DNA of 45,475 nt, from contig UCHD01000026.1 in NCBI GenBank assembly GCA_900472175.1, positions 1 through 45,475 of the forward strand, given 5' to 3'. The notes beneath the pieces are model-generated. The model was not told the DNA's origin. It saw nothing but the letters and a program-made list of their open reading frames with translations, and ran no database searches. Of the stretch, positions 44,977 through 45,475 are shown one piece after another. Each line of letters begins with the position of its first letter. Position 1 is the stretch's first letter. This stretch comes from Hyphomicrobiales bacterium (GTDB lineage: Bacteria > Pseudomonadota > Alphaproteobacteria > Rhizobiales > Rhizobiaceae). Both the position numbers and the translations under genes were made by a program.

Positions 44977-45475
<499 letters not shown>

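Overview
The window looks like part of a large repABC replicon (plasmid or chromid) from a Rhizobiaceae-type alphaproteobacterium (Rhizobium/Agrobacterium group). The evidence is a complete repABC maintenance cassette with its antisense RNA, a rhizobial-type cellulose operon (bcsN-A-B-Z-K), high GC content, and GGAGG-type ribosome binding sites. No rRNA, tRNA or CRISPR was seen.

Layout. 1-403: 3' end of an IS6-family element. 404-869: gene-free, with a dif-like palindrome and a long hairpin behind ftsK. 870-7458, minus strand: repA, repB and repC, then an FtsK-type DNA translocase without membrane segments, 76 bp behind repC. This block also holds two parS-like sites between repA and repB, a ctRNA gene between repB and repC, an AT-rich oriV candidate inside repC, and a nested palindrome at the repA promoter. 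7956-12591, plus: a complete branched-chain-amino-acid-type (Liv) ABC importer. 12757-16200, plus: an orphan 130-aa protein, a YdhS-like FAD/NAD(P) protein and an SsuD alkanesulfonate monooxygenase. 16378-23915, plus: a bacterial alpha-2-macroglobulin with an N-terminal PAN-like domain and its usual partner PbpC. 24089-32862, plus: bcsNABZK. 32943-34331, minus: a MATE exporter. 34520-35038: a decayed binding-protein remnant. 35188-44771, minus: a tight five-gene operon with a giant modular protein (dimethylformamidase-like core plus three DUF4082 modules), a COG0523 metallochaperone GTPase, a 102-aa protein, and a type I secretion ABC exporter with its HlyD adaptor. 44924-45475: a broken IS3-family element interrupted by other DNA.

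How the genes fit together. The repABC-ftsK block copies and segregates the replicon. Octamers matching the E. coli KOPS consensus (GGGNAGGG) found by eye change strand at the repABC region: the two on the minus strand lie left of the predicted origin, and all eleven on the plus strand lie right of it. This is what a replicon shaped by FtsK translocation would show. The remaining cargo is mainly cell-surface and nutrient biology: solute import and sulfonate desulfonation, periplasmic defence and peptidoglycan synthesis, cellulose, and a candidate secreted adhesin or enzyme.

The best candidate for an undescribed system is the 35.2-44.8 kb operon, in which a metallochaperone sits between a putative secreted metalloprotein and its dedicated exporter. 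The repABC-ftsK-KOPS arrangement is second. All family assignments come from reading motifs; no database search was possible.
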